NCBI GenBank assembly: GCA_964405775.1
Contig: CAYOPG010000069.1
Span: 1-11,608, forward strand
Length of the DNA: 11,608 nucleotides
Source: JAAZFF01 sp964405775
GTDB taxonomy: Bacteria; Verrucomicrobiota; Kiritimatiellia; RFP12; UBA3636
Reading direction: 5' to 3'
Numbering within the stretch: position 1 is the stretch's first letter; each line of letters starts with the position of its first letter. The translations under genes and the position numbers were made by a program. Below are positions 1 through 7,185 of this stretch, piece by piece. Under the pieces are notes generated by a model. It made no database searches. It worked only from the letters and a program-made list of their open reading frames with translations, and was not told the DNA's origin.

Positions 1-1
1 G

Positions 2-37
2 TATGAATTTCACCCAATGAATACAGGCATACCATGA
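2..37 (+). other. Possible tail of an upstream gene
   Basis: Frame +2 is open from the window edge to TGA at 35-37 and reads YEFHPMNTGIP. This could be the last codons of a gene lying to the left, but eleven residues are too few to judge. Between here and the promoter at 72 there is a T-run at 55-60 without a clear hairpin before it. Confidence 0.2.
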
Positions 38-71
38 ACAACGCAATCGGCTCGTTTTTTCGCACGGGGAG

Positions 72-100
72 TTGAAAGATTCAGATGAACCCTGTATAAT
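72..100 (+). promoter_or_regulatory. Sigma70-like promoter, copy 1 of the promoter-leader cassette
   Basis: A -35 box TTGAAA (72-77) and a perfect -10 box TATAAT (95-100) are separated by 17 bases, the ideal spacing. A transcript would begin near 107 and run straight into the two-hairpin leader at 123-172. The promoter resembles the one at 9758-9786 over a 30-base stretch (20/30 identical, same spacing), so promoter and leader appear to form one repeated regulatory unit. It is a sequence-based prediction with no experimental support here. Confidence 0.7.
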
Positions 101-122
101 TCCGCAGTATCAGCTCGCTACT

Positions 123-172
123 GGGTTCTAGCCGAGTGGCTGGATCAACATTTAGCCTGTGGGATGCTAGTG
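123..172 (+). ncRNA. Two-hairpin leader RNA candidate, copy 1
   Basis: This 50-base element aligns without gaps to 9808-9857 at 39/50 identity. Hairpin 1 pairs 128-133 with 138-143 (CTAGCC / GGCTGG, loop GAGT). Hairpin 2 pairs 152-156 with 166-170 (TTAGC / GCTAG) around the nine-base loop CTGTGGGAT. The other copy keeps both stems: the T153-A169 pair becomes A-T, and two T-G wobble pairs become C-G. GGGTTC before hairpin 1 and most of the second loop are also conserved. It lies about 16 bases after the expected transcription start and ends 13 bases before an ATG at 186. I do not recognise a known riboswitch class. It could be a cis-regulatory RNA, a protein-binding leader or a 5' end stabiliser. 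The structural call rests on two copies only. Confidence 0.5.
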
Positions 173-185
173 AAAAGGAATAATC

Positions 186-284
186 ATGACAAGTACACCT
201 CTAAATAAAAGGAACAAGGGAAATTGCAAATCACCCAGCTTGGCCCATCAACGATCCCAACAATTTTTTTATGGGAGCAATTGA
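186..284 (+). CDS. 32-codon ORF after leader copy 1; possible start of a disrupted gene
   Basis: An ATG at 186 follows the leader with a plausible ribosome binding site (AAGGA about seven bases upstream) and opens a 32-residue frame starting MTSTPLNKR. It has no signal peptide and no recognisable domain, and it ends at TGA 282-284, out of frame with the LamG remnant that begins at 205. It may be a leader peptide. It may also be the surviving first codons of a gene whose body was lost by deletion, or a chance ORF. The well-placed promoter and ribosome binding site are the only support. Confidence 0.25.
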   Translation: MTSTPLNKRNKGNCKSPSLAHQRSQQFFYGSN

Positions 285-1487
285 CAAGGTCCGCGTCAGC
301 AAGACACGTCGTTCGGACGCATGGATAGCGGCTTGCTACCTGAGCCAATCCCCTGACCTCCCCCAATCGGACGGCCTCCTCCAGTATGGCTCGATAGAGA
401 CCCTCCACAAAAATTGGCTGGCAGGCTGGCGGCAGCGCAGGAAGATCACGGTTGACGGTTCGCAGATTGACGCCCCGCTTACAAACTTTCCCCTGCTTGT
501 GCGGCTCGACGAGAACAATTTCAATTTTGAAACGTCGCATCCTGATGGTTATGACGTTCGTTTCACCAACGAAGACGGAGCGACGCTTATGCCGCATGAG
601 CGCGAGCTGCATGACAGCTCCGCCCGCACGGCTTCCTATTGGGTGCGTGTGCCGGAAGTTGCCAGCGGAGAGGATACGGTCATTTATGTCTACGGAGACA
701 ATGATGATGCGTCCGACGGCAGCTACGCCGCCGGAGTCTGGGACGAACACCAATATTCCGTTTACCACCTGTCCAGCACAAACGGCGTGACGCAAGGGGA
801 TTTGAGCACCACGGGCAAACCTCTTAACCTATATGGCTCTCCTTCGGAAGGCGAGGCTGGGGTCATATCCCGGTGCGTGCGGCTGGCTGGATCCCCGCAG
901 TATATGGCGACCCCGTCGTTCCCCAATATAGACACGACTCTAGGCTTGACGCTTTCCGGCTGGTTTTCTGCCACATTCCACAGAAAGATGATCTTCCTGG
1001 GTGGTGGAGGCAATTGGAGCCCTTATTATCACGCTTCGCTTGAAGGAAATGAAACCACCGGCAGATTGATCGGGTCGGCAAGCGGAGGAACTGGCAATAG
1101 TTCTCTAAAGCCTGATTACGGACCTTTTGCCAAGGGGGTGTGGACGCATGTGGCAATGTCCGTATATTACGACAGCTCTCTTGATCAGAGCCAGGGGCGC
1201 ATGTACTTCAACGGTACAGAGGTCACAAATGTGGTTGTCGCAGGACGCGCCATCAGGAATCCTTTCACGTCGCGGCCGCTAGTCATAGGAGCCGAACCCA
1301 ACAAAATTTGGCCACCGAACGCACCGCTTTTTTCTATCAGGGGCTGGTGGACGAAGTGCGCGTATGCAAGATCAGCCGCTCTTCCGCATGGCTCGGAGCC
1401 TCGTACAACAACCAAAAGGCTGACAGCACATTGTTGTCGTTCGGCAGCGTCGAGCCGTCCCCCGGAACGGTTATGTCGATCAGGTAA
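205..1487 (+). pseudogene. DUF2341-LamG repeat surface protein, headless and frameshifted
   Basis: Frame +1 is open from just after a stop at 202 and reads NDPNNFFMGAIDKVRVS at 250-300, the end of a LamG (concanavalin A-like) module. The first ATG in this frame is 271. Numbering from that ATG, a full DUF2341 module follows at about residues 53-165 (WRQRRKITVDG, FPLLVRL, YDVRFTNEDG, GVWDEHQYSVYHL), then a second LamG fold at about 195-345 (TLGLTLSGWF, WTHVAMSVYYD, RMYFNG, RPLVIGAEPNK). After the AAAA run at 1303-1306 the frame becomes nonsense. One extra A there would restore NKNLATERTAFFYQGLVDE and a normal LamG ending (WLGASYNNQKADSTLLSFGS) to the stop at 1485-1487. Unrepaired, the frame runs to 1548. 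Such proteins are normally exported, often large and repetitive, and bind sugars or other surfaces. This copy has no signal peptide and no complete first module, so it is probably a decayed remnant. Family assignment is firm; the decay reading is inference. Confidence 0.75.
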
Positions 1488-1544
1488 TGTTGACTTAATG
1501 TCCTCAAACCCCGCATCTACCACATGGCTTTGCCGGGAGGCATC

Positions 1545-3482
1545 ATGAAATATCCATTCGAGTACAGCGCTCAGTCCGTCCGTTTCAGGTTGCAGTCCGG
1601 AGGCAAACGCATGGAGATAGAGGTTGACGGTGTGCGCCAAGGCACTGCCTCTTCACAGGTTGTTTTGCCTGACGGCTCGCGCGAAGATGTTGTTTGGAGC
1701 GCGGGCAGTACCGTTAAGGGGGAGCTTGCGCTTCGCGGCTCAACCGCAGGTGGAAGCTGGACCTTGCGAGTCCGCTCCTGTGTCAACGCCCGCGGCCTTG
1801 CAGGGTTGCGGGTCGTGATGTCCGGCACGGCGCGCCGCGGCAAAAATGTTCTGGGGCTCGTCCCTCTTGCGTTTTCGAGGCTTCAAGCAGATCACGTTGT
1901 TCTGCAAGGCCGCAGCGCGGGAGGGTGCCGAGCCATAGCCGGCCCTGGAGCAGGCGAAAACGTCAAAAGCCACTTAATGATGATGGTAAGGCGTGGAGCG
2001 TCCGTCCTGCAGATAGCGCAGCCTTTACGCCAGAATAACCCCTCGCATATCACGGGGCGCTTCCGTGGTGGCTTTCTGCATGAACTCTCCGTCACCACTC
2101 CGTTCGATTTGGCGTATGGAGTCGGACGTCTGACAGCCGAACCGGTGTCGCTTTTCGTGTCTGATGACGGACACGGACTCATGGAGGCTTGGGCGGAGGA
2201 ACAAGCCGCCGGTGTCATACGCCCGGCTCCCCCACCTCCCTTAGCCGGATGGAATTCGTGGGATTACTACCGTTGGACGATCACAGAGGATGCGGTACTC
2301 GGCAACGCCGAGTTCATAGCGGCGGATCCCGTATTGAGCCGCCACGTCAAACGAATCATTATTGATGATGGATGGCAATACGCATACGGCGAATGGGACC
2401 CCAACCACCTTTTCCCGCACGGGATGGAGTGGCTTGCCCGCCGTCTCTCCAAACTGGGCTTCGAACCGGGCATCTGGATGGCTCCCGGCATTGTCGAACC
2501 ACAAGCCAGAATCGCCCAATGGGAAACGGACATGTTGGCACGCGGCGTGTCGGGGCTGCCGTGCATATGTTTCACCTGCATGGCGCGCAACGGCTTTGTG
2601 CTGGACCCAACGGTCCACAAGACACGTCAATGGCTGCACAGCCTGTTTACACGCTATGCGGACATGGGATTTAAGTACTTCAAACTCGACTTCCTCTCCC
2701 CCGTGGCGCGCGCCCCGCGCTACAGCGACAAATCCGTGCCCCGCGGCAGGATTGTGGAGACGCTTCTCGAACCCGCCCGTCAGGCGTTGGCGGGACGGGC
2801 GCACATCATGGGATGCGGGTACGACTTCCACGCCGGAATCGGTTGCGTCGACGAGGTCCGCACTTCGAGCGACATACACGCGCGGTGGGACAGCATATGC
2901 GGCAACGTCGGCTCCATAGCCGGGCGCTGGTGGGCGCAGAGCCGGTGGTGGGGCAACGACCCCGACTTCGCCCTCGCACGCGGACCTCAGACCTCAGACG
3001 ACCCCGATTTGCAGCGCCTGCTACCATCTCTGGTAAACGTCAAGCCGAACGAGACGCAGACATACGGCGGTGAATTTGTGCTTGCGACGATGAACCGCGA
3101 CGAGGCGCGAGTTCTGCTCAGTCTCGTTGTGGTCTCCGGCGGCGCCGTGAATCTTTCAGACAATCTCATGAAACTGAATGAGGAGGGGCTGGATCTGGTC
3201 CGGCGCACAGTGGCGGCTCCGCGCGGCTGCGCCGGTGTGCCTCTCGACCTGTTTGCGTCAGAACGACCCGCCAAGTGGATACAGCGCACGAGCGCCGGCT
3301 GGCGCGTCCTGCTTATCAATTGGAGCGACGCTCCCAAGGAACTCGCGCTGGATATCGGCGCCTTTGGAATATCGGCTGAAAAAGGCAGAAATTTCTGGAC
3401 TGACAAAACTGTCAAAGCCCGTGGCGGAGTCCTGACCACGCCACTGCCGCCGCACGCTTGTCTGTTAGTCGAGTTCCAGTGA
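1545..3482 (+). CDS. Alpha-galactosidase-like glycoside hydrolase (clan GH-D, GH36/GH27 type)
   Basis: 645 residues. An upstream beta-rich region (about 1-225) precedes a TIM-barrel catalytic domain (about 232-540) and a C-terminal beta domain ending in LPPHACLLVEFQ. GWNSWD at 235-240 and IIIDDGW at 271-277 are hallmarks of alpha-galactosidase-type enzymes. KYFKLDFL supplies the likely nucleophile Asp382, and RTSSDIHARWD supplies the likely acid/base Asp443. Such enzymes hydrolyse alpha-linked galactosides or related sugars by a retaining mechanism; the exact substrate cannot be read from sequence. There is no signal peptide, so it probably acts on imported oligosaccharides in the cytoplasm. 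I chose ATG 1545 because GGGAGG lies four bases upstream. An in-frame ATG at 1524 would add only seven residues and has no such site. It starts 57 bases after the LamG remnant and might be co-transcribed with it. No transporter or other sugar gene is adjacent. Confidence 0.85.
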   Translation: MKYPFEYSAQSVRFRLQSGGKRMEIEVDGVRQGTASSQVVLPDGSREDVVWSAGSTVKGELALRGSTAGGSWTLRVRSCVNARGLAGLRVVMSGTARRGKNVLGLVPLAFSRLQADHVVLQGRSAGGCRAIAGPGAGENVKSHLMMMVRRGASVLQIAQPLRQNNPSHITGRFRGGFLHELSVTTPFDLAYGVGRLTAEPVSLFVSDDGHGLMEAWAEEQAAGVIRPAPPPPLAGWNSWDYYRWTITEDAVLGNAEFIAADPVLSRHVKRIIIDDGWQYAYGEWDPNHLFPHGMEWLARRLSKLGFEPGIWMAPGIVEPQARIAQWETDMLARGVSGLPCICFTCMARNGFVLDPTVHKTRQWLHSLFTRYADMGFKYFKLDFLSPVARAPRYSDKSVPRGRIVETLLEPARQALAGRAHIMGCGYDFHAGIGCVDEVRTSSDIHARWDSICGNVGSIAGRWWAQSRWWGNDPDFALARGPQTSDDPDLQRLLPSLVNVKPNETQTYGGEFVLATMNRDEARVLLSLVVVSGGAVNLSDNLMKLNEEGLDLVRRTVAAPRGCAGVPLDLFASERPAKWIQRTSAGWRVLLINWSDAPKELALDIGAFGISAEKGRNFWTDKTVKARGGVLTTPLPPHACLLVEFQ

Positions 3483-3490
3483 GACCGCCA

Positions 3491-3514
3491 ATGTGGCAGA
3501 GTCTCCGGCCACAT
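3491..3514. repeat. Palindromic repeat, copy 1 (ATGTGGCAGAGT family)
   Basis: ATGTGGC at 3491-3497 pairs perfectly with GCCACAT at 3508-3514 around a ten-base loop. The left 12 bases (ATGTGGCAGAGT) recur at 7101-7112, preceded by CA in both cases. The element starts eight bases after the glycosidase stop codon, in the gap between two convergent genes. That position suits a bidirectional terminator or a REP-like dispersed palindrome. No T-run follows, so a classic intrinsic terminator is not clear. Confidence 0.5.
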
Positions 3515-3577
3515 CCAATCTCGCCCGCCCTGCCCGATTACCCGCGAACTGCCTTTTTCAGTAAAGCCGTTAGACAA

Positions 3578-4441
3578 TTACGAAGAGGTGGCTGCAACGT
3601 CAATTTCGAGCCCGTCGTAGCCGACTACGATGCCATGTGGGTTAAAGAAAGCCTCTAGTTCCGCGTGTGTGCAATCGCCATTGTGCGAAAAATGGTTGGC
3701 AACCACCACCGCTTCTTCGCTCAGTGCATTTATTACGCGCATTCGGTCTATCATCTCAAGCACGATGTCGCCGGACATGTGGCCATTCCTGATGTTTCCA
3801 ACTTTGCATCCATAAGTGCAGTCTATGACTATTGCGTCCGCGTGTGCGTTACTGAGCTTTTCCCAAACTTGCTCTGAAAAATACCCAGTGTCATTGCATA
3901 CAAACAATTTCTTGCCCGACCGCTCAACGATAAACGTACATGGATTCATCCCTGGCGCATGATTGGCAAGAAACGCCGTAAGTTTAAAGTCTTTGCCGTC
4001 CTCAACATACTTAGTCGAACCATCCGGAGATACGGGAATGGGATCTATTCCCAGAGACTCGTAGCTCCTGCATGCTCCATCAATTGCAAGTGAACCTATG
4101 ATTCGACAGTGCACTTTTTCCGAAGCGTATAGTTTGATTTGCTTGATAGGTTGCTTGGCATACCCATGACGCCTCCATGCCAACTCCGTAGGATCAATGT
4201 GATCCTCATGCAGATGTGTTATAAGCACTCGGTCCAGCTTTCGAGAATCTATTTTAAACTCATTGAACTGCCAGTTGATGTCCGGCCCGTAATCGACGAG
4301 TGTGTCTTCGTCTATGAGATACGAAGTCCGGCGCCGCAAGTCTTTGCCCCCGTTGATTCGAGCCGTCTCGCAAACCCGACACCCGCAAAAATGGCACGGG
4401 ATAGCCTCCGCTGCCGCCGAACCCAAAATTTTTATTTTCAT
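3578..4441 (-). CDS. PhnP-like metallo-beta-lactamase-fold hydrolase
   Basis: 287 residues, complete. The metal-binding signature HLHEDH is at 76-81. Further likely ligands are His161 (LANHAP), Asp184 (VCNDTGYF) and His250 (VANHFSHNG). Near the N terminus Cys19, Cys21 and Cys24 (FCGCRVC) match in spacing the cysteines that hold a structural zinc in PhnP, the cyclic phosphodiesterase of phosphonate breakdown; His221 could be the fourth ligand. The protein belongs to the PhnP/PqqB-like branch of hydrolases. No other phosphonate gene is nearby, so the true substrate is unknown, though a cyclic phosphodiester is a reasonable guess. The start at 4441 is supported by GGAG eight bases upstream. It is transcribed away from hisA and toward the glycosidase gene, with no partner on its own strand. 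Confidence 0.8.
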   Translation of the reverse strand: MKIKILGSAAAEAIPCHFCGCRVCETARINGGKDLRRRTSYLIDEDTLVDYGPDINWQFNEFKIDSRKLDRVLITHLHEDHIDPTELAWRRHGYAKQPIKQIKLYASEKVHCRIIGSLAIDGACRSYESLGIDPIPVSPDGSTKYVEDGKDFKLTAFLANHAPGMNPCTFIVERSGKKLFVCNDTGYFSEQVWEKLSNAHADAIVIDCTYGCKVGNIRNGHMSGDIVLEMIDRMRVINALSEEAVVVANHFSHNGDCTHAELEAFFNPHGIVVGYDGLEIDVAATSS

Positions 4442-4492
4442 CGTTTTTCTCCTTCGCCCGCAAATATATACAAATTTTAAAAATAAATCACC
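4442..4492 (-). promoter_or_regulatory. AT-rich promoter region and ribosome binding site of the PhnP-like gene
   Basis: On the minus strand GAAGGAG precedes the start codon by eight bases. Further upstream lies a very AT-rich stretch containing TATATT (complement of 4463-4468), a plausible -10 box. No good -35 box stands at the expected distance, so the exact promoter is uncertain. The region is part of the 126-base divergent spacer shared with hisA. Confidence 0.35.
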
Positions 4493-4531
4493 TTTTTCCG
4501 CGAGAGTGTGTAATCGCGCCCAATTCGTGGT

Positions 4532-4559
4532 TTGAAAATCCGGTAGCTTTATGTTATAA
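4532..4559 (+). promoter_or_regulatory. Predicted hisA-recJ promoter
   Basis: TTGAAA (4532-4537) and TTATAA (4554-4559) are 16 bases apart. Initiation about seven bases after the -10 box would fall at 4566-4568, at or just before the hisA ATG (4568). The message would then be leaderless or nearly so. The AAGGTG before the ATG sits too close for a normal Shine-Dalgarno site, which fits that reading. An undetected upstream promoter remains possible. Confidence 0.4.
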
Positions 4560-4567
4560 AAAGGTGC

Positions 4568-5305
4568 ATGAAAATTTTACCAGCTATTGATCTAAAAGGC
4601 GGGATGTGCGTGCGGCTCAAGCAGGGGCGTCTGGAGGACGCCACGGTGTACTCCGCGGATCCCTTGGAGATGGCGCTTAAATGGCAGGAACTCGGCGCGG
4701 AATATCTGCATGTCGTCGACCTCGACGGCGCGTTCCGTGGCGAACCGGCGCATACTGCTGTCATTGCGAAAATCGCGGGTGCATTGCGCATCCCAGTTGA
4801 GGTCGGCGGCGGGCTCCGCACCGACGCCCATGTTAAAGAGCTGCTGGACGCCGGCGCCGCGCGCGCAATCATAGGCACTCGCGCCGCGGAAGACGTGGAT
4901 TCGCTTGCGCGCCTGATAAAAGCACACGGTTCCTCCATAGCCGTAGGAGTGGACGCGCGCGACGGATTTGTACAGGTAAAAGGCTGGGTGGAGACTACAG
5001 GGGTACGGGCAACTGATCTTGCGCGCAAGCTCGCGGACAACGGCCTGGCAACCATAATATATACGGACACTGCCACGGATGGGATGCTCAAAGGCCCCAA
5101 TCTCCAGGCAATCGCGGAAATGGCGGATGCGGTGCCATCGGTGGATGTCATTGCTTCCGGCGGCGTAAAGGCGCCATCCGACGTAAAGGCATTGAACGGG
5201 CTCGGACGCCAGAACATCACAGGGGTAATAGTGGGCAAGGCTCTTTATGAAAAGACCGCTTCCCTGCCAGAATTTCTGAAAGCGGCGAGGGGTGCCGAGG
5301 GTTGA
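4568..5305 (+). CDS. hisA: HisA, phosphoribosylformimino-5-aminoimidazole carboxamide ribotide isomerase
   Basis: 245 residues, the usual length. HisA is a cytoplasmic (beta/alpha)8 barrel that carries out the Amadori rearrangement of ProFAR to PRFAR in histidine biosynthesis. The N terminus MKILPAIDLKGG is canonical and supplies catalytic Asp8; the second catalytic aspartate is Asp129 (AVGVDARDG). The two phosphate-binding half-barrel motifs are present: VEVGGGLRT at 77-85 and VIASGGV in the second half. TDTATDGMLKGPN at 166-178 is typical of HisA rather than HisF. The other his genes are not in the window, so hisA appears detached from a his operon here. Its stop overlaps the recJ start in the sequence TTGA, which points to translational coupling. 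Confidence 0.95.
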   Translation: MKILPAIDLKGGMCVRLKQGRLEDATVYSADPLEMALKWQELGAEYLHVVDLDGAFRGEPAHTAVIAKIAGALRIPVEVGGGLRTDAHVKELLDAGAARAIIGTRAAEDVDSLARLIKAHGSSIAVGVDARDGFVQVKGWVETTGVRATDLARKLADNGLATIIYTDTATDGMLKGPNLQAIAEMADAVPSVDVIASGGVKAPSDVKALNGLGRQNITGVIVGKALYEKTASLPEFLKAARGAEG

Positions 5306-7050
5306 ACGACACCGTCGACAACGCCGCGTGGCCTTTTTGCAGATGGCGCACGGGAGAGGTCGACGACGCGCAGGCGCAGAGTCTGGCGGCGGCGGTCGGA
5401 ATCGACGTACCGTTAGCGCGGTGTTTGATCGTTCGTGGAATAAAGACTGCCGCTGAAGCCGAAGCTTTTCTTGATCCGAAGCTTGCGCAGTGCGTGATGC
5501 CTGACCAGATGCCAGGAGTGGAGAAAGCTGCCGAGAAGATCTGCGACCATATATCGAAAAACAACAGAATAGTTGTTTTCGGCGATTTCGACGCCGATGG
5601 TATGACCGCAGCCTCAATTCTTGCACAGGCGATTGAGGGCATAGGGGGACGGGCCGATATTTTCATACCTGATCGCAAGGCCGAGGGGTACGGGTTCACG
5701 CCGGGCGCGCTGCGCAGAAGCCTTGAGAAGTACCCAGACACCAAGATAATTGTAACGGTGGACTGCGGGATATCCCAAGTCGACGCATGTCGGGATGCCG
5801 TAGCCGCCGGTGTGGAGGTCGTAATCACGGACCATCACCAAATTACAGAGTCAACACCGGCGGAGGCTTCGGCCATTGTCAATCCGGAACTGGACGGGAC
5901 ACCGGAACCGCTGCGTCACTTATGCGGAGCCGGCGTTGCGTTTAAATTGGCGCATCAGCTTGCTCGCAAAGGGCTGTCGGTCGATGACGGACGGGCACTG
6001 GTGAACAAGCTGCTGCCGCTCGCGGCAATAGGCACCGTGGCGGATCTGGTGCCACTCGTAGGAGAGAACCGCATCATTGTCGCACGGGGGCTGGCGCTGA
6101 TCAACGGCAACAGCCGCGAGCACAATGCGGGGATAGACGAGCTGAAGCGCACGGCAAGGATCGGCAAAGCAACATCGGAGACCGTCGGATTCGCGTTGGC
6201 TACACGAATAAATGCGGCTGGGCGCGTTGGGGATCCAAACACGGCCGTGGCGTTGCTGAACGCGCGTTCTCGAACTGACGCGGTGCGCTTCGCGCGGCAG
6301 CTTGAGATCGACAATGAGGCACGCCGGAGCGAGGAGGCGGACGCCGTGGAGACTGCTGCAGAACTAGTGGATTCGTCTCTCGGAGAACACCCTGCGGCAA
6401 TCGTCGTATTCAAGCCGGAATGGCACCCAGGCGTAATAGGACTTGTGGCGTCGCGCATGGTCGCTCGCTACCGGGTGCCGGCTGTCATAATAACAACCGG
6501 CGAGGATGATTTCGCACGCGGCTCCGCGCGCTGCCCCGAACATGAGAATCTGGATCTTATGCCGCTTCTCGGCAGTTGCTCCCACCTTCTGGAACGCCAT
6601 GGCGGCCACAGGGTGGCGGCGGGACTTACCATATCAAAGGAAAACATCGATTCCTTCCGCGCTGCTTTTACCGAAGTCTGCGCCGAGGCAATCAAGGGGC
6701 TGGATCTGCGGCCGGAGTTGATTATTGACGCCTGGATAGGTCCCGACCGGCTAAACGAGAAAACCGAGGCGTTGCTCGAGCGTCTTGAACCGTGCGGCAT
6801 GAAAAACCCTTCCCCCAAACTTGGGGTTCGAGGCCTCACGCTTCGGCAGGATCCCCGTAGTTTCGGAAAAAAGCGCCGCGACAACTGGGCACTGGAATTC
6901 GAAGAGACCAATATGGGAGGCGTCCTTTTCCGACGGGAATCTCTACCTTTCAAAGCCGGCGACAAAATCGACGTCGTATTCGCCTTTTCACGTGATATGT
7001 TCGGTACGCTGCAGATGATGGTGCGCGACGTAGCGCCTTCACAAATGTAG
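5302..7050 (+). CDS. recJ: Single-stranded-DNA-specific exonuclease RecJ
   Basis: 582 residues, close to the usual RecJ length. RecJ degrades single-stranded DNA 5' to 3' in RecF-pathway recombination and mismatch repair, using a DHH/DHHA1 core with two divalent metals. The motifs are intact: FGDFDADG at 93-100, VTVDCGIS at 151-158, ITDHHQ at 175-180, GTVADLVPL at about 244-252, NAAGR at 304-308 and the DHHA1 GGHRVAAG at 434-441. A C-terminal OB-fold region follows (about 470-578). The start is TTG at 5302, overlapping the hisA stop. No ATG or GTG lies near this N terminus, and the first residues match the family's usual beginning; the next methionine (66) would remove conserved sequence. A GAGG lies just upstream inside hisA. 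Coupling to hisA probably sets its translation level. Confidence 0.93.
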   Translation: MNDTVDNAAWPFCRWRTGEVDDAQAQSLAAAVGIDVPLARCLIVRGIKTAAEAEAFLDPKLAQCVMPDQMPGVEKAAEKICDHISKNNRIVVFGDFDADGMTAASILAQAIEGIGGRADIFIPDRKAEGYGFTPGALRRSLEKYPDTKIIVTVDCGISQVDACRDAVAAGVEVVITDHHQITESTPAEASAIVNPELDGTPEPLRHLCGAGVAFKLAHQLARKGLSVDDGRALVNKLLPLAAIGTVADLVPLVGENRIIVARGLALINGNSREHNAGIDELKRTARIGKATSETVGFALATRINAAGRVGDPNTAVALLNARSRTDAVRFARQLEIDNEARRSEEADAVETAAELVDSSLGEHPAAIVVFKPEWHPGVIGLVASRMVARYRVPAVIITTGEDDFARGSARCPEHENLDLMPLLGSCSHLLERHGGHRVAAGLTISKENIDSFRAAFTEVCAEAIKGLDLRPELIIDAWIGPDRLNEKTEALLERLEPCGMKNPSPKLGVRGLTLRQDPRSFGKKRRDNWALEFEETNMGGVLFRRESLPFKAGDKIDVVFAFSRDMFGTLQMMVRDVAPSQM

Positions 7051-7100
7051 GATCACCTGCCACGCTATAAAGGCAAGTTGTCGAAATGCGCCAATAATCA

Positions 7101-7128
7101 ATGTGGCAGAGTGTTGACTCTCCCACAT
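7101..7128. repeat. Palindromic repeat, copy 2 (ATGTGGCAGAGT family)
   Basis: ATGTGG-C-AGAGT at 7101-7112 pairs with ACTCT-C-CCACAT at 7117-7128 around the loop GTTG. This gives 11 base pairs interrupted by a single C-C mismatch. The left arm is identical to the copy at 3491-3502. It lies 50 bases after the recJ stop, in the gap between convergent recJ and the MscS-ParB gene. Likely roles are a bidirectional terminator, an mRNA 3' end stabiliser or a REP-like element. Confidence 0.6.
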
Positions 7129-7185
7129 AACGCTCATGCCATATTTACTTGGAAAAGGACAAAGACGGTCAGCCTTGGTCTACAT

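Noticed and set aside
128..145. Resemblance of GCCGAGTGGCTG in leader copy 1 to the D-arm of tRNA-Ser
   Set aside because: No acceptor stem, anticodon arm or T-arm follows in the right places, and copy 2 does not keep the tRNA-like bases. The similarity is short and probably accidental.
1524..1547. Upstream ATG 1524 as the glycosidase start
   Set aside because: It adds seven residues that include the ribosome-binding sequence of the better start at 1545.
2241..2879. A 212-codon minus-strand frame inside the glycosidase gene
   Set aside because: It overlaps the conserved catalytic domain on the other strand and shows no recognisable domain.
4592..5626. A 344-codon open frame on the minus strand across hisA and recJ
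   Set aside because: It lies antisense to two well-conserved genes, has no family-like sequence or ribosome binding site, and is expected from codon bias in GC-rich DNA.
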